The position numbers and the translations under genes were made by a program. From assembly GCA_964017185.1 (NCBI GenBank), contig OZ024870.1, positions 56,236,312 to 56,300,311 on the forward strand: a stretch of 64,000 nucleotides of DNA. The letters run 5' to 3'. This DNA is from Rugalucina vietnamica. Lineage: Eukaryota > Mollusca > Bivalvia > Lucinida > Lucinidae. The notes under the pieces are model-generated. The model was not told the DNA's origin and did no database searches. It worked only from the letters and a program-made list of their open reading frames with translations. Below are positions 37,701-47,181 of this stretch, piece after piece (the stretch's first letter is position 1; the number at the start of each line of letters is the position of its first letter).

Positions 37701-40700
37701 CTTTATGATTTAAAAAAGAAATTGACTCCAGAGGTTGCTCTGACCCTGTCCTGGGGTTATATACATGTATATTACCATTCTAGTCAAACAAGTTTATTGA
37801 TATACATCTCGGGTCTCAGGTGAGCGTTTACAGGACCATTGGTCCTCTGGTTTTTCTTGTCTACTTCCATTTTGAAATTTAATGAAGTTACAAAAAAAAA
37901 ACGCTAACGGTCTGAATATGCACCACTTCATTGTAACCAAATTTGTCAAGACATTTGAGCCGTCTTGTGTGAAAACCAGCAACGTGGTTTCCGAACAGGC
38001 CGGGTTCAAATCAGGCTGTACAGTCAGTCACAGAAGCAGGCTAGAAGCTTGAAATTTTGGATTTAAGAAGAGGGGAAAGTGTTCTATCGTGTAGCGAAAA
38101 CAAAGGCCCTGATCAGCTTCACAGTGACCGCAAAGCTGATCTGCGTCTTTGTTATCGCATATGCAGATTGTCGTTTTTTTCATGTGGTGGCTCATTTCAT
38201 CTGTCTTAGCTCTAAGAAATTACATTACCATGCTTTAAAATAGAAGTTAAACCTATTTTAGTCAGACACAAGGTTAGGTTGTTATTTTGTTTATTCTATC
38301 AACCGTTTCTTAAAAGATTTAAATTGATACTGAGTTTGTGTGACATTTTCCAAAACAACAAAATGCCACAGGCCTGTCTGCGACTAGGATTATTCCTTGA
38401 GCCGCGACGCGAGAAAACCGGTCTTCGGGGTTTCCAACCAGGTCCAACACAAACCGGCCTGTACAGTCTCAGAAAAGAGCTAGAAGCTTGAAATTTAGGA
38501 TTTAAGTAGAAGAGGAAATATACTATCCGTGTAGGGAAAACAAAGGCGCTGATCAGCTTTGCAGTTACCGCGAAGCTGATCTGCGCCTTTATTTTCGCAT
38601 AGGCAAAAATCCGGTTTTCTCACGATGCGGCTCCCTTGTTAAATTTAGCTAATGAAGACATCTCAAACCTAATAAAAACTGTCTTTAAAAATTGAAAGTT
38701 GTCCAGAGAAAGCCAGTCATTAGGGTTTTCTATATGAGCTGTTCTTAAACCGATGTAGAGGACTAAAATGAACATTTGCTTTACACGCTTAAGAGATGGA
38801 ATAAGATATCCAACTATCCAGACCACAAGCAAAAAGCATGAATCGAAGTAGACAGATAAAGTCCAATTTGCGTCTTTGATATAGGCTCATGACAAAAACA
38901 GGTATTCTTACAGCAATGGCTGTGTGGAAATTTGTGAACAATAGTATAAGACTTGAAAGGAAACAGGATTGTTCGTTAAGTAATTTAATTCTGTCAAACC
39001 AGACACATTGTAAAACATCTTTTGTATAGGATCACCTGATATTTTGCTGAAAATGCTCTTAAAATTTGAACTAAGGGTGTTTATCATTCTGATAGACGAT
39101 TCATGAGAAAACCAACAATCTGCATATGCGAAAACAAAGACGCAGATCAGCTTCACGGTAACCGCGAAGCTGATCAGCGCCTTTGTTTTCGCTACACAGA
39201 TAGTACAATTCCTCTTCTTCTTAAATCCGAAATTTCAAGCTTCTAGCCTGCTTCTGTTACTGTACAGGCAGGTTTGTGTCAGACCTGTTTGAAAACCACA
39301 TTGTTGGTTTTCCCATAAGGCGGCTCAAAAGTAATTGTCTGAAATTCTTGTCTAATGTCATACTGACTTCTGCTGATGGTAGTTTAGTTTGGCATATACA
39401 TGTATTTACATTGTAGTCTAATCAAAATAAAGATTTATTTGGTAAACCCAAAACAAATTGCAACACAAATGTTTCTTGGATTTTTATGGAGAAACAACAT
39501 TCCAAGACAACATACTAAAAGTATACCAAATCGGAGAATATGAAATTTGATTTTTATTCGTCTTATATTGAGTATGCTTTGGCATATTTTGCTATTTAAA
39601 ACATATGTAATTGCATGTGATATATTGTGATTTTAAAGTATGCTTGTCTATTTTCTGTTCATGAATTATTCTGAAATAATTAAAACTTAAAATGTGCACT
39701 TATGATTGTAGGTTTGATCATTTGTGCTCACTAAAATTGGTTCTTGGCGTTGAATAAGCCCTGAATTACCCCACCCACTTGTATTTCAGTGCATAACACA
39801 TGCAATTGCTTGTCAAAATTTCCAAACGTTTTGCAAAAGACAGGATCTTATTGGAATATACAGTTTAGCAGCAATAACTGGTAAAAATTTTGAAAATGTC
39901 ATTAACTAAGTAAAAAGGTACAAGTAGGCAAAGATCAGGAAAAGGCGCAATCAGAAAGAGATTCCCACTCCAAAAACCGAGGTGGGAAAAAACCAAACTA
40001 ACAATCAGGCACTTATACCATGAAACATATCGTAAGCCGAATGAGCAGCTATTTTCCCAATAGGTGGCCACTCAGTTACCTTAACTTAATTAAAAATATG
40101 AACACATACATAAGGCGCCAACAGCACAAAAAAATTTTAAACACCAAGACATGAAACAAAAAGAACCACCACAGAAGTATCGCCTTGGAACGATCAGTAA
40201 CACAAAGTTACTGGCGGGCTTAAACCGGTTTTACAGGATCCTAACCTCACCCTCAGCTTCTGCAGTGGTTCATAACATTTAGTAAGTTCTTCGGTCCTTG
40301 TGGTGAATCTCTAACTAGTCAATGAATCATCAAGAACAAACAGATAAATCATGATAAACATCCTGATGAATCAAAAACAAGGACTCACAGATTGAGTAAG
40401 CTGCCCGACGATGGAGATCCTGGGCGCCGAATAACCTACTAACTCCGGAGCAAAAGAAAAACACCAGTTGGACCCCGGTGGGCCAAGCAACAGACAAGGA
40501 GCTCCGGCCCCAACCAACTAAAATGAATAGCTTTAAGTCGGGGCCATCATAGTCTGACGCCCGACCCACCGGCGTGCAATTAAAGAAGGCAGCATAGTTA
40601 TCAACCATGATTGGGTTAAAAACTAAGCATGCAGACTGTTGCATAACATTCAAGTTATAACCTATACGTCTGTAACGTGTTATGATTTTTCTGAACTGAA

Positions 40701-43700
40701 AAGAAAAATCATTAATTCCTATAAGTTTCTTAAATTTGTAAACTAAGTCACCATAAAATTCAGGTTCCGAAAGGCCCTCACTTAAAAGCGTCTTTAATCC
40801 AACATTATATTTGGAAATCAATTCATAGTGTCTATGATAAAATTTAGAAAAGGTTTTTCGAAGTTTATGATACCGATAGCCCTGTTGGAGAAGTTTTGCC
40901 GTTAAACATTAAGTTCGAGCGTTGAAGTCTGTAACATGATTGCAGACTCTAGCAAACCTAATAAGTTGCGAAATGTAAACACCATAAGAAGCACGACGAG
41001 GAACGTCACCATCCAAAAAGGAAAATTTACTATATCAAAATCAAAGTCATCGCGCTTATCATAAATTTTAGAAGAAACAAATCCCATTTGCAACAGAAAG
41101 ATGTAGATCTAAAAAGGCTTTGTCAAGAATTTTGAGGTTTTATAAAACAAGTTAGGGGGATACATATAAAATCACTTGTACCATAGCTATTTACAAGCCC
41201 AGGATGCAGAAAGAGGTATCAAATGAATGCTATGGCAATGTTTTATGACCCTAAAATCTGATATAAGAAAAAAAAAACTATTTTCAATTTCATGAATTTT
41301 CATGAAATCTTCAGAAATTGAAATGAAAAAGTGGAAAAATTAAGAGTGTAAACCTATAAAATTAATTGTATCTCGGCAAGCAAAAGGCCTAACAGGCTGA
41401 AAATGGCATCAAATTATTGCTAGGGCAAATATATACCATCCTGTACTATAATACGTTAGTCATCTGATCTTTAGTTTTATGAATCTTAACAAAACCTTTC
41501 GAATTTAGAGGAAAATTACGGAAAGATTTATGTGGTATACATAGAAAATCACTTGTATCTTGGCTACTGATGGACCTAGGGAGTTGTAATTGGTGTCAGA
41601 TGATTGCTAGGACAATGCTCAAAAAACATGTATTCTGGTTTATAAATCATGAGTAATTTTTGAGGTATGGATATTAATGAGATCTTTATAAATAAAAGAA
41701 AAATCAACAAAAAAAATGTACGGGTATACATGTACCAACAAAATTGCTTATATCTCAGCTGCCATTTTCCTTAGAGTGCTGAAAATCATGCCGATTAGAT
41801 AGCTAGGACAATGTAATGTTGCCAAATAGTCAGATAGCTCAACAGTACGATACTAAATTTTTTGAATGTTAATTAAAATCTCGAAATAAATGTAATATTA
41901 ACAAATTTGAAGCTTGTGCTCCAATAAAATTTATTAAATCGTGGTTGCCAGCAAGTACGATGCTTTATATATCTGAATACATGGCAATAAAACATTGTCT
42001 TAGCTATAAATTGATGCCATTTTGAGTTCTCGTTAGTTATAGACAGTCGAGATATAAGCCGTTTTGTTGGTATACCCCTTCATTTTTCGTTGAATTTTCT
42101 CGTATTTATGATGATCTCATTAATACCCATACAACAAAAATCACTCATGATTTATATATCAGATTACATGGTTATAGAGCATTGTCCTAGCAATCATTTG
42201 ATACCAATTATACCTCTATAGGTCTATCAGCAGCCAAGATACACGTGAGTGTTCATGTATACGGCCTAAATCTTTCCGTAATTTTCCTCTAAGTTCGAAA
42301 GATTTTCTTAATATTCATAAAACAAAAAAGCCAAATGACTTATATATTGGAGTACAGGATTGTATAATATTGCCCTAGCAACCATTTGATGCCAGATCCA
42401 GCCTGACAGGCCTTTTGATCGTCGAGATACAAGACATTTTGTAGGTTTACCCATTTAATATTTCTCATTTTTCATTCCAATTTCTTAAGTTTTCAACAAA
42501 ATTCATGAAACTAAAAATTCATTATTCTTATATCAGATTTTGAGGTCATAAAACATTGACATAGCATTCATTTGATACCTCTTTCTGCATTTGTTAATAA
42601 CTCTGGTACAGGTGATTTTGTACGTATACTCCGTATACAAGCTTTTTTCCGATTTCGTATGTTTTTTCATTAATTTTCATGTTAAAGCTAATTCATTGAT
42701 TTTAATAGCAGGTATTCAGATTAAATTGTGAGATCAATGCATCACTGTCAGACCATTTATAGTATTCTAGAACTGGTTTTGTATTTTTTTCAAACATTAA
42801 AACTGCTAATATCTCTGAGCTCTTGCGGTAGAGAGTTCCAGATTTTGGCTGCAGTAGAGAAAAGGACCTGGAACCGTGTTTGACTGTTCTCACCTGTGGG
42901 ACTTCAACTGTTCTCTGGTACCTTTATACATATACATAGTTATACATAGCTACATACCTCGTGTAAATTCTCGAAATTGCAGCACATTTATAGTCTGGCG
43001 TTCGTTGCCGGTTTAAAGAGGGCTACTGACGAGGGTTCATTACCCGAAATTGCGCAATATAGTCCATACTATCTCCCTTTGAATGTTTTTACTGCTTCCA
43101 AAGGATCAAACCTTTATATTTTATTATACATAGCTAATGTTATACTGTTACATACTCTTCGACTTTAAATAAAATTTGTCTTATGTCTTATGTCTTAGGT
43201 CTCAATATGCACCACTTCATGGTAACCAAATTTGTCAAAACATTTGAGCCGTCTTGTGAGAAAACCAGCTATGCCGTTTCCGAATAAGCCCAATACAAAT
43301 CAGGCTGTACAGTCACAGAAGCAGGCTAGAAGCTTGAAATGTTGGATTTAAGAAGAGGAGGAAGTGTACTATTGTGTAGCGAAAACAAAGCTGCTGATCA
43401 GCTTCACAGTGACTGCAAAGCTGATCTGCGTCTTTGTTTTCGCATATGCAGATTGCTGGTTTTCTCATGGGGTGGCTCATTTCATCTGTCTTAGCTCTAA
43501 GAAATTACATTTCCATGCTTTTAAATAGAAGTTAAACCTATTTAAGGATGTTCGCTGCCAATGAAAAAGTATTCAAACTTTTTTTCTAACCACTCTTTTT
43601 TGATTCCAAAATACAACATAAGATATTTGAAAGCAAAATAAATATAGGGTAGTGTGCATTTTTTCAAGCTACAGGCCTCTGAATGAGACCTCTGAGCGTC

Positions 43701-46700
43701 ATGTTTTAAATTTAGTAAAATTAATTTAATTTTTAATTCTTTGAAACAAACTTGTCTTGAACAAAACTACACCTAGAATGCTTTCAAAAGTCATAATATT
43801 TATGTAACGCAGTCTATTTTGGACCGAACGCATAGAAGAATGTGCAACTGGAAGTGGATGACACAATTTTACGAGTATTTTTCCAACCCTACCCCCATAC
43901 TTGAAAAGTCGGAAAAAATCAATATTTTGAAATGTGCCAAACCCATATTTGTTTATTCAAACTTTTTCTTGTATTTTCACACAACATAGAACTTTGTAAT
44001 ATTGTTCGAATAAAAGAAAGAAATATATAGGGTAGTGTGCATATAAGAGAGAACCAACAACTTGAAAATCACCATTTTCAGCCTTTTTTCAGCTGTTTTG
44101 TTTCTTTAAGCCCATTTCATAAAACCACCTAAAATTTTAAAACCGGCACAACAAAGACACAAAGACTGACTTAGAAGAACATGTACACATATACTGCAGC
44201 TAAAATAAACAAAGAAATAGTGCAATTAATTTGAAAATGTGTAATATTCAAGTTTAATCTACCCTACCCCCTAAATTTCACTGACAACTCTTTTTTTCTG
44301 AAAAGTTGCAGAAAGTGGGGTGAAAAAATGAAGTTTCAAAGATTGACAATTTTCGTGGCTCGTTCAATGCATATCATCATTATGTATCCAAATATAAAAT
44401 ATTGGGGAAATATCTGCAACTGTTTACGAGATATTCAACAAAAGAAAAACCGGAAGTTCCGAAATGTCAAATGTTAGCAGCGAACATCCTTAAGTCAGAC
44501 ACAAGGTTAGGTTGTTATTCTGTTTATTCTATCAACTGTTTCTTAAAAGATTTAAATTGATACTGAGTTTGTGTGACATTTTCCAAAACAACAAAATGCC
44601 ACAGGCCTGTCTGCGACTAGGATTATTCCTTGAGCCGCGACGCGAGAAAACCGGTCTTCGGGGTTTCCGACCAGGTCCAACACAAACCGGCCTGTACAGT
44701 CTCAGAAAAGAGCTAGAAGCTTGAAATTTCAGATTTAAGTAGAAGAGGAAATATACTATCCGTGTAGCGAAAACAAAGGCGCTGATCAGCTTCGCAGTTA
44801 CCGCGAAGCTGATCTGCGCCTTTGTTTTCGCATAGGCAAAAATCCGGTTTTCTCACGATGCGGCTCCCTTGTTAAATTTAGCTAATGAAGACATCTCAAA
44901 CCTAATAAAAACTGTCTTTAAAAATTGAAAGTCTGGTCATCAGAATTTTCCATTTGAATTGTTCTTAAACTGATCTGGAGGAATAAAAAAATCAGCTTTT
45001 GCCTAACTTTAGAAATTATCAAAGGTATTCAGCTATCAAAGACACTTGCGAAAAAGCACCAGTCTAGACAGATAAAGGCTGATTTTCCTCTTTCATATAG
45101 ACTCATGACAAAAACAGGTATTCTTACAGCAATGGCTGTGTGGAAATTTGTGAACAATAGTATAAGACTTGAAACAGGATTGTTCGTTAAGTAATTTAAT
45201 TCTGTCAAACCAGACACATGGTAAAACATCTTTTGTATAGGATCACCTGATATTTTGCTGAAAATGCTCTTAAAATTTGAACTAAGGGTGTTGATCAGTC
45301 TGATAGACGATTCGTGTAAAAGAGCCGCCTCATGAGAAAACCAACAATCTGCATATGCGAAAACAAAGACACAGATCAGCTTCGAGGTAACCGCTACGCT
45401 GATCGGCGCCTTTGTTTTCGCTACACAGATAGTACAATTCCTCTTCTTCTTAAATCCGAAATTTCAAGCTTCTAGCCTGCTTCTGTTACTGTACAGGCAG
45501 GTTTGTGTCAGACCTGTTTGAAAACCACATTGTTGGTTTTCCCATAAGGCGGCTCAAAAGTAATTGTCTTAAATTCCTGTCTAATGTCATACTGATTTTT
45601 CTGCTGATGGTAGTTTAGTTTGGCATATACATGTACTTTAATACATTCAAGATTTTCAAAGGCAATGATTTTACAAGACTAAAACTTTGTTGTCAGTGAC
45701 ATTTTTGTTGCCGTCTGTTTCCTGTCTGGAGTCTGGGTTGGGGTTTTAAAGTACATGTATTTGTGTCAAGTCCTGTACCTCCTGTATATACATGTACTTA
45801 CTTTAGTTTTATTGCTTTCCCTTTCACATTGCTAGTTTGAAGCAGTTATATATTAGTCTGAGATCCTAATTTGTCCCCAGCCCCTGAGATTAAAAATATT
45901 TTCATGCTCAACTCTGATGTCTGAGACTGAAATTTAAACTGCTCAAACTGCAGAAAAGGCCCTGATCGTCATCACCATCATATCCATTTTATAGTCCATT
46001 GTCCTCTACTGAGGGTTTGACTGAGGTTAAAAATATTTTTATGCTCAACTCTGACAGCTGAGTCTAGAATTTTAACTGCTAATACCGGTAAAACCACAGA
46101 AAAGGCCCTAAGGTTAAAAATGTTTTCATGCTTAGCTCGGACAGCTGAGACTGAAATTTAAACTGCTCAAACTGCAGAAAAGGCCCTGATCGTCATCACC
46201 ATCATATCCATTTTATAGTCCATTGTCCTCTACTGAGGGTTTGACTGAGGTTAAAAATATTTTTATGCTCAACTCTGACAGCTGAGTCTAGAATTTTAAC
46301 TGCTAATACCGGTAAAACCACAGAAAAGGCCCTAAGGTTAAAAATGTTTTCATGCTTAGCTCGGACAGCTGAGACTAAAATTTAAACTGCTCATAAATAC
46401 ACTGAATTATCCAAAATATTATACATTTCAGATTTAAATTTATCCAGCTAATAAATGTTAAACTGCCAAGACTTGCCAACAGTTGTTGACATTTTAACAT
46501 TTATGAGCAGGGTAAATTTCATGCTCAGCTGAATTAAGCATGGAAAAATATAACCACAGGACCAGTGATAGCATTGTCTCAAGAAAGAGTTTGTTTACCA
46601 TGCAATCTATTGTATTATTATTCTATTTTCCAGCTGAACTAAGAAGTCAGAGGAAGCAAAATCAAGCAGAAACATTCTTGTCAGTGGTCTTTGATGAATT

Positions 46701-47181
46701 AGCCAGTGCCTTCCAGGAGTTCACTGACTTATACTCTGCTAATGCCAGAGCAGTAAACATGGGAGAAAACAGTAAACTAGCAGATTTTATGGCTCGGACC
46801 AAATGTGATAGTGGTGTTGATTCACTTTTCTCTCAAGGAACTTCTATTCAAAGTAATTATTTGTGCATAAACCATTCCATGCAAGCTTCTCAAAACTCTG
46901 ATGATCAGATTTTTGTGAACCAGTCTATGAAAGCAGTTTCTGACCCAGATGACAAATCTGAGTCACATGATGACATTAAGAGTACATTCTCTGACAAATC
47001 GCCTACTCAGTCACATGGTTTTGATAATTGCAGTTATTATATTGATGATTGCGCAACTAAATTAGCAGCCTGGAGGAAAGCCCTAGATACAGCGTTTGTG
47101 ATCTTAGGCATTGATTCTTTCATCCAGACAGGCTTAACTGATGAAAGCACGGATAGAAAATTATGTCATAGTGCTTTATAG
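22691..47181 (+). CDS. BBS12: BBS12, chaperonin-like ciliary protein
   Basis: Joined exons: 22691-22715 (tentative), 22866-22912, 23863-23941, 25195-25320, 26454-28282, 29238-29397, 30622-30771, 31515-31682, 34007-34117, 34889-35051, 46634-47181. Phases agree across all junctions and every intron is GT-AG. BBS12 belongs to the CCT-derived chaperonin-like group. With MKKS and BBS10 it helps CCT assemble the BBSome, which moves membrane proteins in cilia. Recalled BBS12 features match in order: the segment before VVDEGD, NGDLQPNYHHKGY, FSVNLILVRGPV, FWECFHLV, VLPGAGQTE, and near the end KLAAWRKALD and ILGIDSFIQTG. The ATPase motif of true chaperonins is lost: GDGTT is replaced by HHTGA in the 25195 exon. 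Total is about 1,125 residues against about 710 in human, because of exon 4. No alignment was run. Confidence 0.85.
22866..22912 (+). CDS. BBS12: BBS12 exon, N-terminal equatorial start
   Basis: Acceptor TTTTAG, donor GTATGA. Encodes QLVRPLIGGKR, matching the segment before the first conserved strand of BBS12; the split Ser codon is completed by the next exon. Confidence 0.75.
22923..23189 (+). mobile_element. Family B MITE, copy 2 (intron 1)
   Basis: Worn; begins 10 bp after the splice donor. The central hairpin keeps GAGTGTGGGTAC and GTACCCACAACC. Confidence 0.7.
23301..23512 (-). mobile_element. Family A MITE, copy 6 (intron 1)
   Basis: Short arm first with a deletion in it; flanked by ATAT. 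Confidence 0.8.
23725..23850. repeat. Two-copy AT-rich repeat
   Basis: AATAATGCTA and AGGATTTC..AATCCTATATT occur twice about 75 bp apart, just before exon 2. Confidence 0.55.
23863..23941 (+). CDS. BBS12: BBS12 exon 2
   Basis: Acceptor TTACAG, donor GTATGT. Encodes IKCVVDEGDIHYVRDVGILL and six more residues; 26 codons ending in phase 0. Confidence 0.85.
24040..24240 (+). mobile_element. Family A MITE, copy 7 (intron 2)
   Basis: Flanked by ATAT; half of the central palindrome is deleted. Confidence 0.8.
24248..24518 (+). mobile_element. Family B MITE, copy 3 (intron 2)
   Basis: Starts 7 bp after copy 7 of family A; the hairpin loop is shortened. Confidence 0.75.
24519..24926. other. Intron 2 sequence, nothing recognised
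   Basis: No repeat or coding signal seen. Confidence 0.4.
24927..25168 (-). mobile_element. Family A MITE, copy 8 (intron 2)
   Basis: Flanked by ATTT; ends 26 bp before exon 3, where branch-point sequence would lie. Confidence 0.85.
25195..25320 (+). CDS. BBS12: BBS12 exon 3, lost ATPase motif
   Basis: Acceptor ATTACAG, donor GTTAGT; 42 codons. HHTGAALLLFWLRSF lies where group II chaperonins have GDGTT and the following helix, so ATP hydrolysis is not expected, as in other BBS12 proteins. A family A MITE ends 26 bp upstream. Confidence 0.85.
25466..25664 (+). mobile_element. Family B MITE, copy 4 (intron 3)
   Basis: Shortened: left hairpin arm and 3' part partly deleted. Confidence 0.7.
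25750..26028 (+). mobile_element. Family B MITE, copy 5 (intron 3)
   Basis: Near full length, 85 bp after copy 4 and in the same direction. Confidence 0.85.
26029..26453. other. Intron 3 remainder
   Basis: No structure seen apart from the acceptor at the right edge. Confidence 0.4.
26454..28282 (+). CDS. BBS12: BBS12 exon 4 with large charged insertion
   Basis: Acceptor TTTCAG, donor GTAAAG; 609 codons plus two bases. The first ~25 residues (GLERKDVDRLMHLAFEECI) and the last ~40 (GWLIELIRGSCPEAESGI onward) match the chaperonin fold. About 530 residues between them (about 26550-28140) are rich in Lys, Glu, Asp, Asn and Ser. They have no motif I recognise except a short predicted coiled coil near 27210-27305. 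Human BBS12 has a far shorter linker here. The frame is open throughout, so the insertion is probably translated. Confidence 0.88.
28293..28926. mobile_element. TIR element with 11-bp-phased TCGCGA array
   Basis: Bounded by TATCTCACTGG and CCAGTGAGATA, with TA at each edge. The interior is packed with TCGCGA-like words, often exactly 11 bp apart (e.g. 28323-28355 and 28611-28690). CpG density is far above the surroundings. It starts 10 bp inside intron 4. ORFs on both strands here are by-products of the motif. Confidence 0.75.
28927..29237. other. Intron 4 remainder
   Basis: No structure seen. Confidence 0.4.
29238..29397 (+). CDS. BBS12: BBS12 exon 5
   Basis: Acceptor TTCCAG, donor GTAAGT. 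Starts by completing an Arg codon (REKYVDFSDMLIQLYSV) and ends SYKMV before the next exon's LVNGDL. Confidence 0.88.
29546..30475 (+). mobile_element. HINE-like repeat B, 160-bp cores (intron 5)
   Basis: Same AGCTCACCTGAG cap, but the core is tandem ~160-bp units with GTGGCCACTCTAGCG. The 3' end is CTCAGGTGAG, then hairpin GCCCTTGGGC and ACTTG. A C- and A-rich tract lies at 30340-30412. Confidence 0.75.
30622..30771 (+). CDS. BBS12: BBS12 exon 6
   Basis: Acceptor TTCCAG, donor GTAAGT; 50 codons. LVNGDLQPNYHHKGYKK is one of the clearest BBS12 signatures in the window. Confidence 0.9.
30942..31442 (-). mobile_element. Family B MITE, copy 6, split (intron 6)
   Basis: Reverse-orientation copy whose last ~25 bp (ATATCGCATGGGCAT) resume only after the family C repeat. 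Confidence 0.6.
31148..31417. mobile_element. Family C repeat, copy 1 (intron 6)
   Basis: Shared with 48590-48880: TATGACCACAC, GATACGTAACGTCATTGACA-like segment, and an internal palindrome around TCATTTCATATGAAATTTAT. Confidence 0.65.
31515..31682 (+). CDS. BBS12: BBS12 exon 7, apical domain
   Basis: Acceptor TTTCAG, donor GTGTGT (weak); 56 codons. FSVNLILVRGPVCEQMKLLC and ADMVTYITLVSE follow the chaperonin apical pattern. Confidence 0.9.
31716..33539 (+). mobile_element. HINE-like repeat C, 166-bp cores (intron 7)
   Basis: Cap AGCTTACCTGAGCC. Nine tandem ~166-bp units with CTTCTCTGAAACCAC and GGCCACGCCCC. The 3' end is TCTCAGGTGAGCT, hairpin AGGACCAATGGTCCT, then CTAG. Units alternate between two versions (see findings). 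Confidence 0.8.
33540..34006. other. Intron 7 remainder
   Basis: No structure seen. Confidence 0.4.
34007..34117 (+). CDS. BBS12: BBS12 exon 8
   Basis: Acceptor TTTCAG, donor GTAAAA; 37 codons beginning NNIGENITMSPWKPDW, the counterpart of the BBS12 segment after the apical domain. Confidence 0.85.
34184..34440 (+). mobile_element. Family B MITE, copy 7 (intron 8)
   Basis: Near full length; intact central hairpin around GCCTCGTGATGCGG. Confidence 0.85.
34441..34888. other. Intron 8 remainder
   Basis: A weak tRNA-like stretch (GTGGTTACACTACCGGCC) at 34538-34600 may be an old SINE; otherwise nothing. Confidence 0.35.
34889..35051 (+). CDS. BBS12: BBS12 exon 9
   Basis: Acceptor TTGCAG, donor GTAATT. 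FWECFHLVTSSLKSG and VLPGAGQTETSCMEF correspond to the chaperonin region around the conserved PGGG.E motif, here PGAG.TE. Ends one base into an Ala codon. Confidence 0.9.
35335..35570 (-). mobile_element. Family A MITE, copy 9 (intron 9)
   Basis: Complete palindrome; left end worn (GAACCAC) and flanks no longer match. Confidence 0.75.
35571..36012. other. Intron 9, CAA microsatellite
   Basis: A short CAA run lies at 35831-35853; nothing else seen. Confidence 0.45.
36013..36211 (-). mobile_element. Family A MITE, copy 10 (intron 9)
   Basis: Flanked by AAAT; the long arm has an internal deletion. Confidence 0.85.
36380..37850 (+). mobile_element. HINE-like repeat D, 430-bp cores (intron 9)
   Basis: Same core type as repeat A (about three units, GATGACCTTGACC). 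3' end CTCAGGTGAGCG, hairpin AGGACCATTGGTCCT, then CTGG. Confidence 0.75.
37957..38193 (+). mobile_element. Family A MITE, copy 11
   Basis: Flanked by ATTT; duplicated as copy 14. Confidence 0.85.
38399..38633 (+). mobile_element. Family A MITE, copy 12
   Basis: Well preserved, starts GAGCCGCGACGCGAG, flanked by CCTT; duplicated as copy 15. Confidence 0.88.
39100..39326 (-). mobile_element. Family A MITE, copy 13
   Basis: Lacks the first ~10 bp (GAGCCGCCTC) still present in its duplicate, copy 16. Confidence 0.8.
39405..39860. other. Intron 9, nothing recognised
   Basis: AT-rich, no structure seen. Confidence 0.4.
39865..40900 (-). pseudogene. Unclassified mobile-element ORF fragment
   Basis: The reverse strand has a 163-codon open segment (40330-40821, containing EGLSEPEFYGDLVYKFKK and NVMQQSACLVFNP) and further matching sequence to 39865. 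A second copy lies on the + strand at 49165-51740. I cannot assign a family; its repetition argues for a mobile element rather than a host gene. Confidence 0.55.
41152..42768. mobile_element. Giant foldback element, copy 2 (intron 9)
   Basis: Central part of the same foldback as 6803-10805, with both arms present around a centre near 41.9 kb. Unit markers: TTGCTAGG-like at about 41418, 41602 and 41803; reverse-complement markers at about 41995, 42181, 42371 and 42555. The outer terminal parts are missing. Confidence 0.8.
42760..42875 (-). pseudogene. LINE polymerase tail
   Basis: The reverse strand reads QVLFSTAAKIWNSLPQELRD, the C-terminal signature of CR1/jockey-type LINEs. A LINE-like 3' tail with TTATGTC repeats lies at 43170-43197 in the other direction. 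Confidence 0.6.
43246..43478 (+). mobile_element. Family A MITE, copy 14
   Basis: Duplicate of copy 11; ATTT flanks retained. Confidence 0.85.
43546..44489. mobile_element. TTAA-flanked TIR element, 944 bp
   Basis: Ends GGATGTTCGCTGC and GCAGCGAACATCC are inverted, with TTAA on both sides. Absent from the duplicate locus near 38260, which gives an empty-site control. A TTAA target suggests a piggyBac- or Kolobok-dependent element. No transposase. Confidence 0.85.
44632..44866 (+). mobile_element. Family A MITE, copy 15
   Basis: Duplicate of copy 12; CCTT flanks retained; palindrome nearly perfect. Confidence 0.88.
45322..45555 (-). mobile_element. Family A MITE, copy 16
   Basis: Complete left end, flanked by AAAA; duplicate of copy 13. 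Confidence 0.85.
45636..45880. other. Intron 9, nothing recognised
   Basis: No structure seen. Confidence 0.4.
45890..46395. repeat. 224-bp tandem repeat
   Basis: Just over two copies with period 224 (GAGACTGAAATTTAAACTGC at 45923 and 46147, partial at 46371). A shorter internal repeat contains TTATGCTCAACTCTGACAGC. Confidence 0.85.
46634..47181 (+). CDS. BBS12: BBS12 last exon
   Basis: Acceptor TTCCAG; stop TAG at 47179-47181. Its first two bases complete the Ala codon begun at 35051, after an 11.6-kb intron. AWRKALDTAFVILGIDSFIQ matches the C-terminal equatorial helix. A Ser/Asp-rich stretch of ~70 residues precedes it. Confidence 0.9.

Larger units (their letters stand above)
37915..39404. 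repeat. Segmental duplication, copy 1
   Basis: Matches 43204-45635 in direct orientation, apart from a 944-bp insertion in copy 2 and a divergent ~170-bp stretch near 38700-38870. Contains family A copies 11-13. Confidence 0.85.
43204..45635. repeat. Segmental duplication, copy 2
   Basis: Direct copy of 37915-39404 carrying the TTAA-flanked insertion at 43546-44489. Confidence 0.85.

Noticed and set aside
46540..46633. Coding start at ATG 46540
   Set aside because: The frame upstream of 46634 is intronic; a TTCCAG acceptor and phase match to exon 9 place the exon start at 46634.
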